From Vibrio orientalis CIP 102891 = ATCC 33934 (GTDB lineage Bacteria; Pseudomonadota; Gammaproteobacteria; Enterobacterales; Vibrionaceae): DNA of 64,000 nucleotides. The DNA is taken from NCBI RefSeq assembly GCF_000176235.1, contig NZ_ACZV01000005.1, forward strand, positions 868,001-932,000, given 5' to 3'. The notes under the pieces are model-generated. The model was not told the DNA's origin and did not search any database. It saw only the letters and a program-made list of their open reading frames with translations. This document shows, piece after piece, positions 17,639 through 26,480 of the stretch; position 1 is the first letter of the stretch; every line of letters starts with the position of its first letter. The translations under genes and the position numbers were made by a program.

Positions 17639-18576
17639 TAACTTTCCTCTCGCTGTTTCTGCATGTTTTCCATAAACAGTGCTTTAAACTGACGACGAAA
17701 GTCTCCATTTTGCTGACGGTGTTGAAAGTGTTTGCGATAAATCTTCCAATAGCGTTTGTCTTTATTACTAAACAAACCACCTGAAATGTACTCGCTAAAC
17801 TGAGATTCAAGTTCCTGCGGAGCAAACTCATTAAGAAATTGATCGACAGTCTTTTCCAGAGCGTCGAATAGGGCATCATGATGAAGCATTGGGTTTTGCA
17901 AATATTGCTGATTCTTTTCAGATTGAATCAGCAATTTCTCAATAGAGGCTTCGAGGTGTGAGTTATTAGGTGTATCTAATGGCAAAAACTCCAGATCAGA
18001 ACTTTGCTTGTATGTCTCAGCATGCGGGATTTCATCAACTTCGACATGTTGGGCGATTTCTTCACTATCAATATCTTCAAAAGGGTCAGCGGCAAACGGA
18101 TCGTCACTTAAGATATTTTTATGAGAAAAGCTACTGGCTTGTTTCACGGGTTCAGGTACGCTCTCTTGCTCAAGAAAGTCAGTATCGTCGTTAAGATCTA
18201 ACTCAAATGGTTTTAACATCGGGTCATCAATCTCGGCTTCTGGGGCGGCATTGGTCGACGACACGAGTGTAGAAACCAACATGGTATAGTTTTCAATCTT
18301 TAGAATATCCCCATCACTGAGTGGATACTCTTTGTCTTGGCTAAGCGCTTTGTCGTTTAGCGCAGCGCTATTTGGACCTCGACTGATATAGACGTAGCCT
18401 TGATCTGTTAGACGTACTTCACCATGCAGTCGCGAAATGCGTTTACTTTGGTCAGATAAAGAAATATCACAATCAGGAGCACGACCAATAGTGCCTCCTG
18501 ATTCAGGAAAATACACAACTCTAGAGGTGACAACCTCTTCAGTGGGTACAGAAATCAAGTGAATGCTGATAGCCAC
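17638..18576 (-). CDS. tagH: T6SS FHA-domain protein (TagH/Fha/VasC)
   Basis: A 312-residue cytoplasmic protein. The N-terminal FHA domain (about 25-95) keeps the phosphothreonine-binding residues: Gly31-Arg32, Ser48-Arg49 and His51, and Asn69. An acidic linker follows, and a C-terminal helical domain (about 205-305; LFDALEKTVDQFLNEFAPQ) matches the type VI FHA C-terminal region. In other bacteria phosphorylation by PpkA recruits or activates this protein to start T6SS assembly. Its presence together with the kinase at 10455-11210 supports post-translational control here. It is 3 bases after the upstream binding-protein gene. Confidence 0.87.
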   Translation of the reverse strand: MAISIHLISVPTEEVVTSRVVYFPESGGTIGRAPDCDISLSDQSKRISRLHGEVRLTDQGYVYISRGPNSAALNDKALSQDKEYPLSDGDILKIENYTMLVSTLVSSTNAAPEAEIDDPMLKPFELDLNDDTDFLEQESVPEPVKQASSFSHKNILSDDPFAADPFEDIDSEEIAQHVEVDEIPHAETYKQSSDLEFLPLDTPNNSHLEASIEKLLIQSEKNQQYLQNPMLHHDALFDALEKTVDQFLNEFAPQELESQFSEYISGGLFSNKDKRYWKIYRKHFQHRQQNGDFRRQFKALFMENMQKQREES

Positions 18577-18579
18577 TAG

Positions 18580-19305
18580 TTACCTCTCACATTTTGAAAC
18601 CGCTGCATTAAATGCAGGTAAGAAACCAGAATACTTATTTAGGAAACGATTTGAAAAATAGACACCCATAGGTTTAGTCTCATGGGTTTTAAACTGAAAA
18701 TAATCGCTCGGTAGGTCAGCTTCGTCTAACTCTCCTTGAAACACGAGCTTATCTTCCAACGCGATATCAATTTCCCTTTGTTTTAAAAGCTTTAGTAATA
18801 CTTTAGCATCTCGTGGCTGTTTGACTACATTGTAGCCATTACGTTTTAGCCAAAACCACTTATTCGACCCAAATTTGGCAGAGAACTTGAGGTTTAACTT
18901 TGACAACTCATTGATTTTAGGCTCAACCCCAGGACCGAAATACCACATAAGCTCTTGTTGAGCGACTGGATCAGATAGAGTTGCGTAGTCATCACGCTCC
19001 GCAGTTTGCGTTGCGACAAAGAATGCATGCTGAGAGCCACTATGCACACGTAGTTGCGCGTCAGACCAAGTGGTCATTGTTAGTTGGTAAGGCTGGCCCA
19101 TTTTCCCTAGCGCACATTTCACTCGGTCTAGGGCAATACCTTGCATTTGTCCGTGTTTATACTCTTGGTATGGTGGCCAGTCTTGAGTAGTTAACAGCAG
19201 ACGAGAAGGACCAAAAGTAGGTTGAGCAAAAGCGTCAGCACTGAATTTCAGGCTGAATAACATAATCATTAGGCAGAAAGTAAAACTCGGAATCATTCTT
19301 GCCAT
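18580..19305 (-). CDS. Periplasmic solute-binding protein, SBP_bac_3 type, inside the T6SS operon
   Basis: A 241-residue protein with a signal peptide (cleavage near ADAFAQP) and the fold of amino-acid-type extracellular binding proteins: LLLTTQDWPPYQEY at the N-terminus, the GIALDRVKCAL helix, and FKTHETKPMGVYFSNRF near the C-terminus. Stand-alone proteins of this type often sense ligands instead of feeding an ABC transporter, and no cognate ABC genes are here. It overlaps the upstream ABC_sub_bind gene by 13 bases and is followed by the FHA gene, so it is firmly part of the T6SS transcript. This is not a standard T6SS component. Confidence 0.75.
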   Translation of the reverse strand: MARMIPSFTFCLMIMLFSLKFSADAFAQPTFGPSRLLLTTQDWPPYQEYKHGQMQGIALDRVKCALGKMGQPYQLTMTTWSDAQLRVHSGSQHAFFVATQTAERDDYATLSDPVAQQELMWYFGPGVEPKINELSKLNLKFSAKFGSNKWFWLKRNGYNVVKQPRDAKVLLKLLKQREIDIALEDKLVFQGELDEADLPSDYFQFKTHETKPMGVYFSNRFLNKYSGFLPAFNAAVSKCER

Positions 19306-20300
19306 TCATTCCCTCCAATAAGTTCGGAAATTTTTAGAATAGAAACAGGAGGATAGTAATCCAATGTACGAGCTGCTCCGATATTTACAATATAGGAGTA
19401 CTGGCTCAAAGGTTCTATAGCGACCTCTTGGGGAACGCGTTTTTGGGTCAAAATTTGCTCTGCCTTGTGTCCGGCAAATTCGCCGACGTTATAATAGCGA
19501 CTAACAATACCAAATAATGCGTTATGTTTGCGAATCGGAGATTCAGTTGCAGAGAAGGTTGCAATGCCATTTTTATGCAAACTATCGACGATGCCTTTAC
19601 CTTGACTGATGATATATGAATCGGGTGGTAAATAAGCGAGCTGAACGTTGTCCTCGAGCATGGTATCAATGACTGACGAAAGTGAGCTTAAGTCAGGCTT
19701 GCTATCTTTGGTACGAAGAGGATATAGGTAGACGTCCATACCAAACTTGGCCGAGAGCATCTGAATCTTACGCGCCGTGATCACTGCATTGTTCTCTAAA
19801 GGGTTGAAAACGATGCCCATTGTCTCGACATTAGGCAGTTTCTGAATCGCATTAAACTGCACCTGATGAGGGACAATATGGCTTACACCAGTGAAGTTGC
19901 GTTTTGACTCTGTGGTGCTGGATACAATCTTTGAACCGACCGGGTCGGTAACGATGCTAAATACAACAGGCGTGCTGCTGTTTGTGCGAAACTCACTCGG
20001 CTTATCTTCAGTACCAAGCAGTGTCAGTGTGGTTGTAGTACCAAAGGTATAAATCAAATCTGCATCATATTGCTCGATATTTTCAACGTATTGAGACAAC
20101 ATCGCTTTGTCGCGCTTTGCATCGAGTAGGGTGTATTTGACATCGACTTTACTAGACAAGTACTCCATAAAACCGCGTTCAGCATCGGTGACACCGCGCC
20201 AAAGCAGCATGACCACTTGTTTAGGCTCACTTTGTGACGCATGAACGTAACTGGTCAGCGGCAGCAGTAGTATGAGCAAGCCCCAAGCGAACATTCTCAT
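19293..20300 (-). CDS. Periplasmic ABC_sub_bind-family protein inside the T6SS operon
   Basis: A 335-residue exported protein (signal peptide to about residue 21, SYVHAS) of the ABC_sub_bind family, the group that includes TrpX/YtrF-like binding proteins. Features include DLIYTFGTTTTLTLLG, the VFSIVTDPVGSKIV strand and MGIVFNPLENNAV, typical of the two-lobed fold. In many gamma-proteobacteria such proteins are encoded next to sensor kinases or diguanylate cyclases and work as periplasmic input modules. Here it overlaps by 4 bases with the gene for a sensor-MFS fusion. No ABC ATPase or permease is nearby. Confidence 0.75.
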   Translation of the reverse strand: MRMFAWGLLILLLPLTSYVHASQSEPKQVVMLLWRGVTDAERGFMEYLSSKVDVKYTLLDAKRDKAMLSQYVENIEQYDADLIYTFGTTTTLTLLGTEDKPSEFRTNSSTPVVFSIVTDPVGSKIVSSTTESKRNFTGVSHIVPHQVQFNAIQKLPNVETMGIVFNPLENNAVITARKIQMLSAKFGMDVYLYPLRTKDSKPDLSSLSSVIDTMLEDNVQLAYLPPDSYIISQGKGIVDSLHKNGIATFSATESPIRKHNALFGIVSRYYNVGEFAGHKAEQILTQKRVPQEVAIEPLSQYSYIVNIGAARTLDYYPPVSILKISELIGGNEWQE

Positions 20301-22843
20301 TTTGCCACCTCCAAATGGGCGCGATCACGCTTAGTAAATAGAGCGTAGAAAATGATGAGTACCGCAGAGCTGATAAACAGCGTCACACCAAAGAGTACGA
20401 TCGTGTCTTGGTAGCCAAATAGGCTTAAACTCAACCCTGCGAGCATAGGGCCGCTAATGTTGCCGATACGTTCAGTGAGACGGAAAATACCGATGGTTTT
20501 TCCTTTATCTAGCCCTTCATGGTCAAGTAGCTCCATAACTAATGGGATTTGAGGGGAGACGCTGATGCCATGCGCTACGCCAATCATAATGACTATTAGC
20601 AACAAGCCGAGTGTACCCGGTAGCATCATGATGTTGATCAGTGCCAGTGCGGATAACAACCCACCAATAACGATGAAGCGAATTTTATTGTTCCAGCGAT
20701 CAACAAGGAAGGCACTCAACGGGGAAATAATGATGATGGCTAAACCGTAACTCATCATAACTCGACCTGAAACCGCGCTGCTTTCGCCAAGCGATTGGAG
20801 GTAAACCGGGCATAAGTAATACAAGAAGCCGGTTAAAACGACTTTTGATGGGATCGCACTGCAGAAAGTAATTAACGCGAAATACTTATTACTTAGCAGC
20901 ACTTTAAAGTCGTTGAGGCTAACGGGTTTGCTTTGCGAATTAGAACTGCCGTGGCTAAAGAAGTTGACCACAAAAAGTACGCTCGCTAGCGCAAGTATGG
21001 CGGCAAGTAAAAACGTCACGTTGTAGCCAAGTTTGTCTGCGACGATCCCGCCAATAGCAGCACCACATAATGAACCGGCAAAGAATGCTGATAAGAAGGT
21101 AGACATACCCTTGGTTCGGTTTTTGGCTGTTGTGGTGTCTGTGATGTAGCCTTGCGCTGAAATAAAGACAATACCGTAACCAACCGCGGTATAAGCCCTG
21201 ACTAACAGCAGCATTTCTAATGTATGGCAAAAAGCGGTAAGGGCTAGCCCTGAACTCGTGACTAAGCCGCCGACAATGAGAGACTTTCGACGACCCACTT
21301 TATCTGACCAATATCCAGCAAAGGGAAGCGATATTGCCCAGCAGAACATAAACAGTGAGATGGGTAAGCTTGTCACTAAGCTCTCTGGAATCCAAGACTG
21401 TGAATGGGATAGGCTCGCAACGAAGTTAGGGAAAAAGGCTAATGATGCGGCTTCAGCAAAAACTAACATAAACAGGGGAAGACGAATAAAACGATAGTCT
21501 TGCGAGCTACGCACAGTCAGCTTCTCATTGGGTACTTGACGTTGCGTGATGCTATTTAGGCAGTCAATAATGCTACCCAATTCATCTTTGGCTGAGAGCT
21601 GTGCCACCCATGCGGCTTGACCTTGTTTGGCGTTTCTAAGCAGTTGCTTAATTTGATGCCATGGTTTAATGATCATGAAATTACACGCAAAGAGGATAAT
21701 TTCAATCACGATTAATGCTGAGGCGATAAGGACAGTGATCATATCCATCAGGCTCTCTTCGAGAAGCTGAGGGATAATATTGGTATCTGTCGTCATCAAT
21801 AATTCGATGCCAATAGCATCATCAATTGGCAGCTGTGACGCCATCATAGATTGACTGACGACCATTTGCTTCGGGTACTGATACAGCTCGGTACCTGATT
21901 GTTGTAGCTGAATGGATAACAGCTCCGGGTGCTGAGTAATGTACGAAGAAAATTCGTCTTCTAAGCCATATAAGCGATCAAGTGGGACTCCTTGTTTCAG
22001 AAGTCGTTGAATCATACTCGATAGGGTGTCGCCGATAACATGCGATTTCTGCTCAAGCTGGGTCTGATAAGTGGTGGAGAACTTATCAAGCGCTTGGTAC
22101 GAGCTGCCAATGTTGGAGGTAAAGGTCAGCAAGATCGCAAGAAAAATGATCAGTAGTGGAAAGTAATTATCACGCAGTTGTTGCCACTTGTTTTTACCAT
22201 GTGTGCTGAGAAACGTTTTATACGCATTTTCGATGCGTTGTTCATCATTACTCTCTTCGTCATCAAGCACGTTACGTGTTGCGTGTATTTTTTTTAGTAG
22301 AAAATCCAAGCCCAAATTCAGTGCGAAATAGCCAATGCAAGAGGTCACGAGTACCCACAACAAAGTGTCCATTATTTGCTGTGTTAATAGCTGAGACTTA
22401 ATGTCGTCTAAATAAATCGTTGAGTAATAAAGGTTTAATTGTCCTTCTTTTTGACCAAATGTATTAGAAATGTCTGCAGTGATCATACGCTCAGAGTCGA
22501 CATGTTTCCCTGCAGAGTAGTGAGCGATGCCATTTTTATCCAATACTTCAATTTTGCTGATTCCGTCTACTAACGCGAGACGTCGTTCTAACAAGGATTG
22601 AATGTTTGAAATCGCGGATAGCGGTAAACCTAAACTCATCGCTTGCTTAATATCATTGTCCGTTTCGCTAAGGACAACTTGATACGTTGAGTCACTAGTT
22701 TGAGTTAATCGCTTTTCAAAATTGAGATAATTAAGCGTTGTGTTTAGGCCATTGGAAAAGAGCAACACAGCAATAATCGCGAGCACAAGCTTTACTCGTA
22801 AAGAGAAAAACGATTGTGATTTACTGCTGTGATGCTTATCCAT
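20297..22843 (-). CDS. MFS transporter fused to two periplasmic sensor modules and a HAMP-like segment
   Basis: An 848-residue inner-membrane protein from the chosen start (MDKHHSS, AAGGA 9 bases upstream; an ATG 7 codons earlier lacks a ribosome site). Order of parts: membrane helix 17-37, periplasmic module 38-158, helix 159-182, cytoplasmic linker, helix 228-246, second periplasmic module 247-367, helix 368-390, a HAMP-like region 390-440 (IIKPWHQIKQLL...DELGSIIDCLN), then a full 12-helix MFS domain (452-848) with motif A (GYWSDKVGRRKS). The two periplasmic modules look alike (LGLPLSAI...GISKIEVLDKNG versus QGVPLDRL...LLSIQLQQSG). The gene lies between clpV and two binding-protein genes. 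Sensing coupled to transport or to T6SS control is an inference; the ligand is unknown. Confidence 0.75.
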   Translation of the reverse strand: MDKHHSSKSQSFFSLRVKLVLAIIAVLLFSNGLNTTLNYLNFEKRLTQTSDSTYQVVLSETDNDIKQAMSLGLPLSAISNIQSLLERRLALVDGISKIEVLDKNGIAHYSAGKHVDSERMITADISNTFGQKEGQLNLYYSTIYLDDIKSQLLTQQIMDTLLWVLVTSCIGYFALNLGLDFLLKKIHATRNVLDDEESNDEQRIENAYKTFLSTHGKNKWQQLRDNYFPLLIIFLAILLTFTSNIGSSYQALDKFSTTYQTQLEQKSHVIGDTLSSMIQRLLKQGVPLDRLYGLEDEFSSYITQHPELLSIQLQQSGTELYQYPKQMVVSQSMMASQLPIDDAIGIELLMTTDTNIIPQLLEESLMDMITVLIASALIVIEIILFACNFMIIKPWHQIKQLLRNAKQGQAAWVAQLSAKDELGSIIDCLNSITQRQVPNEKLTVRSSQDYRFIRLPLFMLVFAEAASLAFFPNFVASLSHSQSWIPESLVTSLPISLFMFCWAISLPFAGYWSDKVGRRKSLIVGGLVTSSGLALTAFCHTLEMLLLVRAYTAVGYGIVFISAQGYITDTTTAKNRTKGMSTFLSAFFAGSLCGAAIGGIVADKLGYNVTFLLAAILALASVLFVVNFFSHGSSNSQSKPVSLNDFKVLLSNKYFALITFCSAIPSKVVLTGFLYYLCPVYLQSLGESSAVSGRVMMSYGLAIIIISPLSAFLVDRWNNKIRFIVIGGLLSALALINIMMLPGTLGLLLIVIMIGVAHGISVSPQIPLVMELLDHEGLDKGKTIGIFRLTERIGNISGPMLAGLSLSLFGYQDTIVLFGVTLFISSAVLIIFYALFTKRDRAHLEVAK

Positions 22844-22868
22844 GACGACGTTTCCTTTAGCCATTTGA

Positions 22869-25481
22869 CTAATTAATAGTTAGCTCGAAGCCTGCTGCAT
22901 TACTCGCTGCGACCACGGAAACTTGCGTGATAGGCTGCTGCTGACTTAGGCGAGTGATACATTCTTCGGCTAATTTTGGCATTAAGGAACGATTGATGAT
23001 CTGCTCAACTGCACGTCCGCCTGTAGTTGGATCGGTGTTTTTAGCGACAACAAAGTCGATAAAGCCTTGATCCCAAGTAAAGCTAGCTTGGTACTGTTCT
23101 GCCAATTTCTTCTTGATACGGTTGAGAGAAATCTCAGTGATTTTGGCCAGCTCTTCATCGTTGAGTGGGTAATAAGGCACAATCGTTGTACGTCCTAAGA
23201 AGGCTGGTTTGAAGTAATGCTGAAGATCAGGGCGAATGCTCTCTAACAACTGCTCATTACTCATTCGCTCATCTTGCTCTTCACATGCATCACAGATCGC
23301 TTGGTCTGCGGCATTAGAAGTCATGATGATAATGGTATTCTTAAAGTCTACAGTTCGGCCTTCACTGTCTTTAATATGACCTTTATCGAAGATCTGATAG
23401 AACAGATCGTGAACGCCTGGGTGAGCCTTTTCCATTTCATCAAGCAATAACACTGAGTACGGGTTACGTCGAATAGCTTCAGTTAATACGCCACCTTCAC
23501 CAAAGCCAACATAGCCGGCAGGCGAGCCGAGTAACATAGAAATCTTGTGTTCCTCTTTGAACTCAGTCATGTTGATGATCGTCATGTCATTGCTACCACC
23601 GTATAACTGCTCCGCAAGTGCCATCGCGGTTTCAGTTTTACCGACACCACTTGGACCACACATTAAGAACACGCCGATAGGCTTGCGACTGTCGGTCAGG
23701 CCCGCACGCGAAATACGAATCGCTTTGGCGAGCTCTTGCTTGGCAACGTTCTGACCAATAACGCGTTTATCTAACTCTTCCTCAAGTGATAGAAGGCGCG
23801 CTATCTCGTCACTCATCATGTTGCCGACCGGGATTCCGGTCCAATTGGCAATAACTTGAGCGATGGTATTATCGTCGACCATAGCGTTAACTAAAGGCTG
23901 CTCACCTTGGAGCGTTGCTAATTCATCAAGCGTGTCATTCAGCTGTTTCTGTTTCGTCAAATCGGGTGCGTCTGTATCGTCAGCTTGGCTAATTTCTTCT
24001 TGTAGCGCTTTGACTTTATCAACCAGCTCAACTTCTTGTTCCCAGCGGGTGTTTAAAGCGACTAATTCTGCTTCGTTGGCTTTGATTGTCTCTGTGAGCT
24101 CAGCGATTTCCTCTTCAGCGATACCAAAAAGGGCATTCTCTTTTTCGAGCGCAACTTTTTCATTGTTCTGGTAACGAATAGTTTGCTCTAACGACTCGAT
24201 CACTTCCGGTTTTGCGCCTTGCGTAAGAGCGATTCGCGCACTCGCGGTATCAAGCAAGCTAATCGCCTTGTCTGGCAACTGGCGGCTTGGAAGATAGCGG
24301 ATTGATAAATGAACTGCAGCATCAATAGCAGACTCGGCGATAAATGCCCCATGGTGTTTTTGTAATGAGACCGCAACGCCACGTAGCATCTGTTTTGCGT
24401 CTTCTGCGTTTGGTTCTTCAATTGAAACCACTTGGAATCGACGAGTTAGTGCCGGATCTTTTTCAAAATATTTCTTGTATTCAGCCCATGTAGTCGCAGC
24501 GATAGTTTTGAATTCACCACGGGCTAGTGCAGGTTTAAGTAAGTTAGCCGCATCGTTTTGGCCAGCAGCACCGCCAGCACCAATTAACGTATGTGCTTCA
24601 TCAATAAAGACGATGATAGGGACTTCGCTGTTTTTGACTTCATTGATGACATCTTTAAGGCGATTTTCAAACTCACCTTTGACACTTGCACCTGCCTGAA
24701 GAAGACCTAAATCTAACGAGTGGATTTGTACACCTTGAAGTGCACCTGGTACTTCATCTGCGGCGATGCGAAGCGCAAGACCTTCAACCACAGCAGTTTT
24801 ACCTACGCCGGGCTCGCCAACCATAATTGGGTTGTTTTGGCGCTTACGACAAAGGATATCGATCGCTTTTCTCACTTCCGCATTGCGTCCGGAAATTGGG
24901 TCGATATTGCCATCAAGCGCTTGCTGAGTAAGGTTAACCGTGTACTTGCTTAATGCGTCATTACCGCTTGGTTGGCCATTTGCGACAGCTTCGCCTGACG
25001 CCGAAGTTTTCGCGCGTGCGACTGCAGTTTTATTAATCAGCCCTTGCAGCGATTCGAGAGACACCGATTGTAAGCTATCGAGTTGAAGCGTATTAACGCC
25101 CAGCACGTTTTGTTGCAGCAAAGCTTGAACTAGGTGGAGGCTGATGATTTCTCCATGACCATAATTGACTGACGCAAGCATCCAAGCATCTTTCACTAAT
25201 TCGGTTAAGCCATGGCTAAGAGTTGGCTGGCCTTCGTTACCTTTGGGTAGCCGAGCTATCTTGCTAGAAAGCTCGTTGACAAGGGTCTCTTGCGCTAGGT
25301 TCTGCGATTGGATAAGGCTGTTTAGGTTCGCATCTTGTTGAGAGATTAGCTGCAGTAGCCAGTGTTCTACTTCAATCGAAGCAACACCTTGGTTCATGGC
25401 TGCGCCTGCAGAGACTTCTAAAGCTTGTTTAAGCTCTGAAGATAGCTTGGCGACTAAATTAGTTAAGGTTACTTGTGTCAT
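22869..25481 (-). CDS. tssH: T6SS disassembly ATPase ClpV (TssH)
   Basis: An 870-residue AAA+ protein of the ClpV type: N-terminal Clp repeat domain (1-150), first Walker A GEPGVGKTA (222-230), middle coiled-coil domain, second Walker A GPSGVGKTE, and C-terminal domain. ClpV unfolds contracted TssBC sheath for reuse. I chose the ATG at 25481 (MTQVTLTN), with AAGG 8 bases upstream, over a TTG 7 codons earlier. It follows tssG by 52 bases. Long coiled-coil middle domain and absence of other Clp partners separate it from ClpB. Confidence 0.93.
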   Translation of the reverse strand: MTQVTLTNLVAKLSSELKQALEVSAGAAMNQGVASIEVEHWLLQLISQQDANLNSLIQSQNLAQETLVNELSSKIARLPKGNEGQPTLSHGLTELVKDAWMLASVNYGHGEIISLHLVQALLQQNVLGVNTLQLDSLQSVSLESLQGLINKTAVARAKTSASGEAVANGQPSGNDALSKYTVNLTQQALDGNIDPISGRNAEVRKAIDILCRKRQNNPIMVGEPGVGKTAVVEGLALRIAADEVPGALQGVQIHSLDLGLLQAGASVKGEFENRLKDVINEVKNSEVPIIVFIDEAHTLIGAGGAAGQNDAANLLKPALARGEFKTIAATTWAEYKKYFEKDPALTRRFQVVSIEEPNAEDAKQMLRGVAVSLQKHHGAFIAESAIDAAVHLSIRYLPSRQLPDKAISLLDTASARIALTQGAKPEVIESLEQTIRYQNNEKVALEKENALFGIAEEEIAELTETIKANEAELVALNTRWEQEVELVDKVKALQEEISQADDTDAPDLTKQKQLNDTLDELATLQGEQPLVNAMVDDNTIAQVIANWTGIPVGNMMSDEIARLLSLEEELDKRVIGQNVAKQELAKAIRISRAGLTDSRKPIGVFLMCGPSGVGKTETAMALAEQLYGGSNDMTIINMTEFKEEHKISMLLGSPAGYVGFGEGGVLTEAIRRNPYSVLLLDEMEKAHPGVHDLFYQIFDKGHIKDSEGRTVDFKNTIIIMTSNAADQAICDACEEQDERMSNEQLLESIRPDLQHYFKPAFLGRTTIVPYYPLNDEELAKITEISLNRIKKKLAEQYQASFTWDQGFIDFVVAKNTDPTTGGRAVEQIINRSLMPKLAEECITRLSQQQPITQVSVVAASNAAGFELTIN

Positions 25482-25533
25482 ACATTTATCCTTGTATTTC
25501 AAATATTCAGAGCCCTAAGGTCACTGAATGCTC

Positions 25534-26463
25534 CTATTTGAGCAAAATACGAATCCTTTGCTGAGGTTTTCGTTCAGGTGCGAGGCAATCTACCTCACCG
25601 AGTTTTGCAGCTTGATTCATATTTGAGGACAGCTTAGGTCGAGCGAGATAGGCCCGTTTTACCTCGAGATAAATCGAAACTGGTGTATTGTCTTTTAAGT
25701 AATGCTGGATCAACGTTTTCATACAATCAGCCAACATGGCATCGTTTTGTATATCCAATAACTCCTGTTCATTTGCTGGTCTAATAGATACAAGCAAATG
25801 AGTAAAATGGGTCAGGCAAGTTTTGCCAATGAGGAAGCCTTGACCGATGCGACTGTTGTACGCTTGATTTGTTCCTAAGCGAGTGAGTGAATCACTAGGC
25901 AGTTGTCTACGCTCAAAACGTTTGGCAGTAACATCAATCTCATACGGGAAGTAATCATTCAAAATTTGCTCAAGACCCGTCAGGCTGCGACTGCTTTGGT
26001 TAAGTAATAGTGAGTATTGAAATAGATGAGCGTGTTCTTCTTTTAGCGCAGCAATGTGATGCAATAATTGAGTTTTGTCGGAGTTAAGTTCGTTTTGAAC
26101 CAATAACCATTGTCTGATTTCTAGCTGTGAAATAAGCTCAAAGTAGCGTTGGTTGAAAACGTCGAGAAAGTCCTTTAACGCATGGTCGTCATCGTGAAGT
26201 GCTAGCAATAACTCTTCATAGATGTAGTAAGGGATCACGCCTTTTACGCCAGATAGCGCTTGTTTGGCTAGCCTAAATTTCGCTTTATTGCTCTTTAACG
26301 AGAAGTATTGGATCTCGCTCGCGTCACCAGTTGGCATTGCCTCTGCTTTAAGGACTAGTTGAACTCTACTTTCTGAGTTCTCGATAAAGTGAGACAACAT
26401 ACGCATTGCTTGGGCAAAGTCGTATTGTTGTGGGTTTTGGCTAAGGTCTTTAATTATGTTCAT
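25534..26463 (-). CDS. tssG: T6SS baseplate protein TssG
   Basis: A 309-residue cytoplasmic protein (VasB/ImpH family) starting with the typical NPQQYDFAQAMRMLSHF motif, with LSGVKGVIPYYIYEELL and the DFLDVFNQRYFELI helix that define the family. TssG forms the wedge with TssF, TssE and TssK. The gene follows tssF after 17 bases. Confidence 0.92.
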   Translation of the reverse strand: MNIIKDLSQNPQQYDFAQAMRMLSHFIENSESRVQLVLKAEAMPTGDASEIQYFSLKSNKAKFRLAKQALSGVKGVIPYYIYEELLLALHDDDHALKDFLDVFNQRYFELISQLEIRQWLLVQNELNSDKTQLLHHIAALKEEHAHLFQYSLLLNQSSRSLTGLEQILNDYFPYEIDVTAKRFERRQLPSDSLTRLGTNQAYNSRIGQGFLIGKTCLTHFTHLLVSIRPANEQELLDIQNDAMLADCMKTLIQHYLKDNTPVSIYLEVKRAYLARPKLSSNMNQAAKLGEVDCLAPERKPQQRIRILLK

Positions 26464-26480
26464 GCTAACTCCTAGGCCAT

